Below are positions 57,101-64,000 of a stretch of DNA of 64,000 nt, piece after piece. Numbering within the stretch: position 1 is the stretch's first letter; every line of letters begins with the position of its first letter. The notes beneath the pieces are model-generated. The model was not told the origin of the DNA, did not search any database, and saw nothing but the letters and a program-made list of their open reading frames with translations. The translations under genes were made by a program, and so were the position numbers. Source of the DNA: Apostichopus japonicus (Eukaryota; Echinodermata; Holothuroidea; Aspidochirotida; Stichopodidae); contig NC_092569.1 in assembly GCF_037975245.1 (NCBI RefSeq), positions 21,783,168 to 21,847,167 of the forward strand. Direction: 5' to 3'.

Positions 57101-60100
57101 TAATCGATCTTTACTCACAGTACTCGAGATATTGTCAAAGTTTCCGTCACAAAAGTTCTGAGATACTTACAGTCCAACCATCTTCGCAATAAACCGGAAA
57201 CGGATTATGAGGCCAAGATCCTGGGTAAATCTTGTAAACGCCTTCTTCTCTGGACAAATTGTTGTAAATATCCTGACAATCTCGTAACGGTGTGCACTTC
57301 GAACCATCTCCCATGAATCCTTCATTACAAAAGCAGGTCTGATTGGCACAGGAGGTACTGTCATTACATTGAGAATCTTGGCAACTGTGATCTTCTCCGA
57401 AACATGTACAGTTAATTGCACCATAAGAGAATTAGATCGTCAAGTTTAAAGATGAAGGAAACAAGAGATGGAAGGAATTTTTTTTTTGTGAAAGATATCC
57501 GATGAAAAAAAAAATTTCACGATCATCAATAAAACAAATAAAAACACGTCTTAAAGCCACCAATATAATTTCCAACACTATTGTTTAACAAGATGTAAAT
57601 TTAAATATTTTGAATTGACGTTAATGAGTTGAATTAAGCAAAATAGTTAAAGCTTGATGAATTCATTATGCAGTGATGAATACTTTGTGCCAGTCATGTG
57701 ATCATGTAGAGTTGTGAGAACAAATGATGTAATTCATTTTTGAGTGCTATAAAATCCCCGAGGTATTTCAAAAAGTACAAAGTATAATGATTTAAATATT
57801 ATGTGACACCTTTTGGCCATTTTAACACGTATTCTGTTTCTTCATTATATACTTTATTTTTCAATATGTATTCATTATTATACTAAATTGGACGAAGATG
57901 TCGGTACTTTCAATGCAATTCAAACCAGCGCTGCAATGATCTTAATTATTAGATGATGTTTAGGAGGTGATACTTATTGCATTAAATTTTAAAGGGACGA
58001 ATCGTGATGAAGAACTGCAAGATAGCTACATGTTCGTTATCGTCACTGGCGAAAGACATAATGACCAACACTAGGGTGACCTGCTTATGTAATCGCTATG
58101 TTAGTTTTTATCATTCAGATATCGAGCAAGCAGGCTAATTGTCAATATATGACAATAATTTAACACTGACTTGGAATTGTGCTGCTGCCTCTCTTTCTCT
58201 GATACGTGCACTGCTAATGTTCGATGACCCTTTCACAAATGCTTATGCCAATGGAATTATAGTTCCATCAGATGCTTTAAATGATACCATCTTACCAACT
58301 TGTCCTGACACTGTAGTGGTCTTATCAGACGGTTTGATTTTCATTGTCGTCATGGTGATATTACACAGGATGGTATTATTTTCTTTCAAGTCGTGCATAC
58401 AAATGCCAGTATCCCAGGGATCTCCGTACTGACCGTTGAAATTGACTTCATAGCAATGGTTAAACCACCAGCAACCCTTATGGGACGTAGCGCATGAGTC
58501 CCCGGATAGGTATTCGTTATCGCGATCATAGGTTGAGAATTTCATTTGACGATGAAAATCCATGTAATCATATTCTGCGGAAGGGAACCAAATTATTACA
58601 TTTCATGAGCATCTCCAATAATTTAAAGGAACAAAAATTCAGCCTATAACATACATGTGATATGTACATAATATTATACAAATTGTCAACACACAGATAA
58701 ACCTTTTGCAAGTGGAATGTTTAATTTGATTCAAACGTAATAATCGAGAACTAAATTTACCTCCAGAATTAAAACGTTAATTATTCCCTCCATTTGTGTA
58801 ACAAATGTTTCCAGCTTCATACATATCTTAGTAGTGTTGCACTCTGGTTTCGAAAAAACCTATTTGAAAGGGAATGCAGTGCGAATTTTCTTTATGAATT
58901 CTTCACCCCTTTTAGGCGCACAATTTAATCAATTTAGTTCATATAGGATCGAAAAATAACTATAGGTCTTCACGACGCTCGATTTAATAGCCTGCGAAAA
59001 TGGTTGATGAAAGTGAAAACTTAACATTCGAAATTGAGGTCATTATAAAATATTCTGCCTTTTCAGATCAGAAATTTATCTTTAAAGTTGTACTTTACTT
59101 CCTTTTCCTGTGTGTAATTACTGCCCAATTTGAACTAACTGTTGAAAAATGGAGTATGTACACCAAGACTATTCGGAGTCCTAATATCAGCATAGTGCAT
59201 AATGATAAAATGTGAAGAATTGGTAGTTTATTCAGTTTGTGTACATAGCTAATTTTGAATCCATTTGTTGGTTCCTTTATTTCCAGTCCCGTTTTGCTTG
59301 GTCTGATAAATATATTAGAAACTTACTAACACTTTGTTATCGTATTATTCATTTCGCCAGAAAGCTTGGTAACCACAAACAATTTGAAAATCAAGACAAT
59401 TGGAATAACGTTGTAAAATTAATATCCTGCGATAGCAGTTGATCAGTATGCGTACCAGAACTGCCAGTGTATTCTCCAAGGACCTCTAACTTGTATTGGG
59501 TTTCCTCTGTCCCTATCCGAAATGGGTCGTACCGAAAGTATCCGTTTTCACCGGAAGTAAACTTGAAATTCATTTCCAGCATGTAATCACTTTGACTTGT
59601 TATGTAATGCACCTTTTCATTCCCGAGCCAAAATTCACCGTTCAGATTACCAAATCCATTTCTGTATGTATTCCAATCACGATAAAACGAGACTGAACCG
59701 TTGAAACGATGTTGAAAAACCTTTAAGAACAAGACAGCGAAAGTATTGTAATTTAATTCTCAGTTGTATATATGTTATTGTTGATAGTTTAACGGACATT
59801 TATCAGTATGATGTCTTTTAAATTAAAACTTAAATGATAACCTTACTCAGTGTATTAGTATTGATACTTCATATTAGAAGGAAAAAAAAAAGTTAAAGCT
59901 GAGTGCTAGAAAAGTCTCTATTACTATTGAGGTTTCCAAGACATTCAGCAGAATAATTTGTTATAAAATCTAGAATGTCGATTACAGCTAACTAGATGGT
60001 GGCGTCGAATCCTAAGTGCAGAGCTAGCTGTTAATGTTATACCATTGTTTACATATGTTAATAACTCAAACCAAACATGTTCTTGTAACTTTTATATAAA

Positions 60101-61822
60101 CAAACGATTGGATGATATTCAACACAATTTGTACTTGTCAACTTTGTAATGTGCTGTAAACATTTCACTTGCGATCTTGAAAACATTATGTTTTTTATTG
60201 AAGTTTGTGTTGCATTTTAGAAAGGGACGTTGCACAGAGTATTGGACTTTGGACTTGAAACTAAAAGTATAATGGAACTACATAATGGACTGATAGCAGG
60301 GTCTTTCGACGGTGTACAACATAATAAAATGAATAAATATATTTGTTTTTTGGGTTCATCCTCTGAAATATTGGAAAGTTTCTCACATACACGACTACGA
60401 TTGCGTCTGTTTTTTTTTTATACCGAAGTTAGGCAATACTACTAGTTCCGATAGTCAACAAAAAAATATTTCACATAATTATATAGCATAGTTCCAAATA
60501 CTTGTTAACATAATTAATGGAAGTAAACTTACAATCCAACAACTTTGGCAATAACGTGAATAAGATTATGCGGCCAAAAGACCGGATTTTTATTACTGTT
60601 TCTTCAGCATATTTACAATAATGTTTTAAGATAATAAAACATGATCACTTACAGTCCAACCATTTTGACAATACACCAGAAATGGATTATGAGGCCAAGA
60701 GTCTGGGTAAATCTTGTAAACGCCTTCTTCTCTGGAAACATTGTTGTAAATATCCTGACAATCTCGTATTGGTGTGCACGTCGAACCATCTCCCATGAAC
60801 CCTTCATTGCAATGACAGTGTTCTATACCAGATTGGCTTACACAGGTTGCATTAATACCACAGGAAAAGCTTTGACAGGACAGTACATCATCATGACACG
60901 TGCAATGTTCGGTACAGTTTGCTGTTATCAGAGATATTCCATTCTGAAAAGTAAAAAATAAAACATTTTACGTTTCTCAAAATATAGTATATGTACGAAA
61001 GATCTGCCGTGTGTTCACTTTGATAAAATCCAATCCTTGGCATTGAATCAGAAACGTCTAATAGGAAACTCTGCAACAAATTAATTACACGATTTCTTAT
61101 GGCTTAGCAACAGAAAGTAAGTTCATGTTCTTAATTCGGGATAAACCTCAAGCTGAGCTTTATCTTGTATAATTTGGAGAAGATTAGTAATAAAGATATA
61201 AAAAAGATAGCTATGTCCAGTCGAATTGACGATGTAGAAAAGTACCTTTTGTCGTAAGTAGACTCACCGGTACAACACCGTATACGTGATGATAGCAACC
61301 GCATTCTTCACGTGAGATGCATTCATTTCCTTTCAACATGAACCCATCAGGACAAATGCAACTTTGAGCTCCAATACAGTTGTTGTAACAACCATACAAT
61401 CCAGTAGGATCGTCGCATGTCACCTGGCAGGAGCAGTTTCTCCAAATAGTATTCACAGAACATTGTGATTGAGTTGTAGACTCTGCATTGTTCAAGAAAG
61501 GGGATACGTGATGGTGAAATGGTATGAAGCATAAAAACAACATTGATGGGTAAACGTAGGAACGCAAAAATGTAAAATATGCAAGGATCAATGTTCCATT
61601 CTGATATATACCCAAATAACACTACGAGGAAAACTACAATTGATACGGTAAAATGTGGACATAAGCAATTGTTAACATGATACAAAAAAGACAACAATGA
61701 AGGCTCATAGCGAGGAAAACTCAGTGAATTTGTAACTGACACTTCTCACAAAATTTCTGATGTGACGCAAACGTGCGGTGGGTACTGCATTAGAAATGGG
61801 TTAAATAAATGAATCCTCATCA

Positions 61823-61866
<44 letters not shown>

Positions 61867-63742
61867 TTATTATATTTTATATATATCAGACGTGGGATTT
61901 ATCTTGATTTTAAACATCTACTACATTTAAACGTGAAAAATATACAGTTCTTTCAAGTTATAATTTTAAATGGAGTGTGTCAATTATTTAATAGTTACCT
62001 ATAGTACTTCCTTTCGTGACTGGTCTGGTTGCCAATGACGCTTTTGAAGTTTCCCTACCTGTCAAAGCAAGATCTCAAAAAATTATTAGAATACATTAAC
62101 CCTGATATTTATTAATTTATTCCACGACAAACGTTGGCGTTATCTTGATTACTCAAAATTTATCATATTTATATATGAAAAATGTGCAATTCTTTCAAAT
62201 TAAATTTCAAATGGAGTCAGTTATCTATATGTTACCTATAGTAGTTCCTCTCGCGATTAGATTCGTTTCCGATGACGACTCTGGCGTTTCCCTACCTGTC
62301 AACAAAAGATCGCAAGATTATTATAGAACATTAATCCTGGTAATTATATATTTATTTGACAACAAACGTGGGAATAATCTTGATTATTCAACATTGATTG
62401 TATGTTTAACGTTAAAAATCTACAATATTTCTAATTGAATTTCCAGTTAAGTCAATTATCTTTATGTTACCTATCGTAGCTTCTTTCGCGATCAAATTCG
62501 TTTCTGATGACGACTCTGACGTTTCCCTACCTGTCAACGAAAGATCACAAGATTATATTATACTGTCACACTAAAGCTACTTTCGTCTTTAAGATGTAAT
62601 TAAAGATACAATATTACACCAGTGGGTATTTTCCCAACCATTCCTCGCAGTCATAAAATTAAATCTCGTTTGTTCATCATCAATTAAACAAATAAAATGC
62701 TGTTAACAGTATTTAATATTTCTATTACACGAATTCTAATTGATTTGGTAAAATGTCGAACCGTGCTGGAATATCGTCCAATGTATCAGATTTGGCACGT
62801 AGCATTATCATAAACAGTAAAGAAAAAAAAACACATATGTATCATGGAGTGGAAATGGTTGCAGTTGATCTACTGGTAGTTTTCACGAGTGAAGTTGCAT
62901 CTAAACACAAAATTGAAGTAAAATTATGATACATTGCATATCAGTTACGCTGAGCAAATCCCTGATTATGATAGCTTAAAGTTGTAAAGCAAATAGTTAT
63001 GTGGGACGTTACAGTGTCCGGATTTAACGTTTTAAGCTTGTGAGACTCAATTAATATAGCTGGATTATTTAGCCTAACACATACGGTCATGTCCCCAGAT
63101 GCAACATAAACGTCAATATAACATCATATAACATAGGCTACATATGAGGCGTTTTAACAAATTTATCAAGAAAAAAAAAGAGTAACTAAACTTGTAATAT
63201 TATAACAATTTCGTAAGGCACTATACAGTATTCATTATGACATATATAATCAATAAAAACCTTAGTACACTCTTTGAACGTTCTACTGTTACTTGAGCTT
63301 ACACATTTTGAAATAGAAAGAACAGATTAAAAGACTGCGATATGTTTTATGATGTCGTTTTTTATACTGTTAGTTACTCACCCTGCATACTCTCGGTAAA
63401 TGCCTGCGTACCACAATCATCTTTGCACAACGATATATCTCTGCCTTGCCCAGCGTTGGTACACTTGAAAAAACCTAAGAAAAAATCTTTGCTCAAGCCT
63501 GAGTACTTTTTATCGCAAAAGTGAATTAAGATAGCACACCATTGTCTGAAATCAACATCTTTGGCAGTTCATAAATCAAATTATATGCTATAATACAAAC
63601 CAAAAGCCAAAAAAAAATATATATATATATATATTAATACAAGACAACAAGAAGCATTCTTACCCACAGCAAGCACTTTACAATTAGGCGATAAGAAACA
63701 AATCAGAAACAGAAACGAGAATAGCAGGTTTATCTTATCCAT
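52034..63742 (-). CDS. Secreted TIL/EGF/fibrinogen-domain protein with three fibrinogen C domains, 16 exons
   Basis: Exons (minus): 63742-63664, 63474-63382, 62530-62471, 62295-62236, 62058-61999, 61482-61268, 60943-60653, 59720-59456, 58574-58296, 57394-57171, 56743-56479, 55773-55483, 54586-54387, 54139-53849, 52850-52586, 52281-52034. They total 3186 bases, 1061 aa, with every phase matching. Order: signal peptide (1-26), short Cys-containing part (~27-57), three Ser/Thr-rich repeats (~58-117), TIL (~118-189), EGF + FReD 1 (190-467), EGF + FReD 2 (468-727), TIL (728-794), EGF + FReD 3 (795-1061). FReDs keep the family's WTVFQ-R-NGS, FWLGNEKVH and NFNGQYG blocks and a Ca2+-site-like YDRDND. 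No membrane segment follows the signal, so it is likely secreted. FReD proteins often bind sugars or act in immunity, clotting or matrix; the role here is inferred only. The exon 10 start is the least certain join. Confidence 0.88.
54387..54586 (-). CDS. Exon 13: second TIL domain
   Basis: It encodes CPINTLWQNCSCQATC, YDPTGMYGCYNNC and CICSDGYLLKGEDCVQQEEC, ending VGVIP, clearly a paralogue of exon 6. Phase 1 in, phase 0 out, the same as exon 6. Confidence 0.86.
55483..57394 (-). CDS. Unit 2: EGF domain and fibrinogen C domain (exons 10-12), no TIL exon
   Basis: Exon 57394-57171 encodes SCQDSQCNDSTSC, CFCNEGFMGDGSKC, RDCQDIYNNLSREEGVYKIY and CEDGWT. Exon 56743-56479 gives VFQNRFNGSVSFYRDW and GEFWLGNEKVHYIS. 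Exon 55773-55483 gives KFSTYDRDNDELSRGSCAIS, GGWWYTYCYEVNFNGQYG and a linker VGELVEKSTTTSPLG. The homologous acceptor used in units 1 and 3 is absent here (the site reads TTATGG at about 57425). The acceptor TTTCGGAG at 57395-57402 restores frame with exon 9. Confidence 0.82.
58296..60943 (-). CDS. Unit 1: EGF domain and fibrinogen C domain (exons 7-9)
   Basis: Exon 60943-60653 holds an EGF domain (SCQSFSCGINATC, CHCNEGFMGDGSTC) and the start of the FReD (RDCQDIYNN, EGVYKIYP, VYCQNGWT). Exon 59720-59456 holds the middle (VFQHRFNGSVSFYRDW, GEFWLGNEKVHYI). Exon 58574-58296 holds the end (FSTYDRDNEYLSGDSCATS, WWFNHCYEVNFNGQYG). The usual GGWW is GCWW here, adding an unpaired-looking cysteine. 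A linker SDKTTTVSGQVG follows. Confidence 0.88.
60533..60623 (-). pseudogene. Relic of an EGF/FReD-start exon inside intron 7
   Basis: The 90 bases resemble the 3' half of exon 7 about 120 bases away: TCCAAC-A-TTTGGCAATA, GATTATGCGGCCAA-AG and TTCTTC...ATTTACAATAAT on the plus strand align with the real exon, and the splice donor GGATT|GTAAGT is kept. The reading frame is broken by a stop (TAATAA) and indels, and the 5' half is not recognisable. It records an extra, decayed cassette copy. Confidence 0.75.
61268..61482 (-). CDS. Exon 6: first TIL (trypsin-inhibitor-like) cysteine-rich domain
   Basis: It encodes STTQSQCSVNTIWRNCSCQV, then TCDDPTGLYGCYNNC and CICPDGFMLKGNECISREEC, ending GVVP. 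The spacing of about ten cysteines and CICPDG-ml-g-eCi match TIL domains as found in von Willebrand-type proteins. The exon enters in phase 1 and leaves in phase 0. Confidence 0.85.
61826..61878. repeat. (TTA)n microsatellite in intron 5 of the fibrinogen gene
   Basis: About fourteen TTA/ATT units, interrupted once by TTTTTA, followed by a short TATATAT stretch. Confidence 0.9.
61999..62530 (-). CDS. Three tandem 60-bp Ser/Thr-rich exons
   Basis: Exons 62530-62471, 62295-62236 and 62058-61999 are each exactly 60 bases, phase 1 at both ends, and begin GTAGGGAAAC after a TTGACAG or similar acceptor. Each encodes 20 residues of the type GRETSESSSETNLIAKEATI. The third copy is the most diverged. 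Introns between them are also similar. The segment looks like a flexible, possibly O-glycosylated linker between the N-terminus and the first TIL domain. Confidence 0.88.
63664..63742 (-). CDS. Fibrinogen-domain gene exon 1: signal peptide
   Basis: The first ATG of the open frame gives MDKINLLFSFLFLICFLSPN followed by CKVLAVG: a basic start, a hydrophobic core and a likely cleavage after VLA. The donor GTGG|GTAAGA leaves phase 1. No clear TATA box was seen in the ~250 bases upstream. Confidence 0.85.
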
Positions 63743-64000
63743 GACGTAGAGCTTAATGGATAATTTTTTGGTCAGTGTGGTACTTTGATCATATTGAATC
63801 TCTAATAATAACGTCGCTATACAAAATTCTGACCGCACGGTAATTACATGATTTATATTAAATTATTGCTTTATCTATCGGAACAATAATGTTACTCTGA
63901 TTTTAAAGTACTTGTTTATTTGCTATTCATGGTAGAAAATCGATATCCGGAGCTTCCAACGGCACGTAATTACTAGTCACAATATTATGCCTTCTCATAA
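63743..64000. other. Upstream flank of the fibrinogen gene
   Basis: This probably contains the promoter and 5' UTR of the minus-strand gene. No other feature was recognised; an upstream in-frame extension exists but has no ATG. Confidence 0.4.

Overview
The window reads as nuclear DNA of a marine invertebrate deuterostome. It is AT-rich, has long introns with canonical GT-AG splice sites, and is crowded with short non-autonomous DNA transposons, LINE/SINE/Penelope-type retroelements and minisatellites. An echinoderm, possibly a sea cucumber, is my best guess from the fibrinogen-domain gene and repeat style; this is inference, not proof.

Layout. 1-2500: intergenic repeats. About 2540-7607: an apparently intact CR1-like LINE with ORF1 (PHD + SGNH esterase + two CCHC knuckles) and ORF2 (APE endonuclease + reverse transcriptase). 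The two ORFs lie in one frame, separated by a single UAG, and the element ends in a compound hairpin and an A/T-rich tail. 7844-8790: minus-strand relic of a Penelope-like element (GIY-YIG end) with a hammerhead-like motif. 11.6-13.0 kb: two hAT-type non-autonomous elements with perfect 8-bp target duplications. 13331-36669: a complete eight-exon PPM1G gene (metal-dependent Ser/Thr phosphatase 1G, 551 aa, plus strand), whose introns carry a fold-back element, two SINEs, a TA-flanked CAGTATAGTCA element, a TTAA-flanked element, a 20-bp minisatellite and an exactly 4000-bp TIR element holding a BEN-domain exon. 41499-45349: a three-exon ankyrin-repeat gene (177 aa, minus), convergent with PPM1G. 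45.4-52.0 kb: intergenic, with a 9-bp-TSD MITE, a nested pair of hAT-like elements and another hAT MITE. 52034-63742: a sixteen-exon minus-strand gene for a secreted 1061-aa protein.

That last gene is the most striking item. I joined its exons by hand and every junction keeps frame. The architecture is signal peptide, Cys-containing segment, three tandem copies of a 60-bp Ser/Thr-rich exon, TIL, EGF, fibrinogen domain, EGF, fibrinogen domain, TIL, EGF, fibrinogen domain. It evidently grew by duplication of a TIL-EGF-FReD exon cassette. The middle unit lacks its TIL exon and seems to have shifted a splice acceptor to stay in frame, and a dead copy of one cassette exon survives in an intron. 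Such multi-fibrinogen secreted proteins suggest a pattern-recognition/lectin or matrix role, but nothing in the sequence shows the ligand.

The genes are not an operon and show no obvious functional link. PPM1G is a housekeeping phosphatase, the ankyrin protein is of unknown role, and the fibrinogen protein is extracellular.
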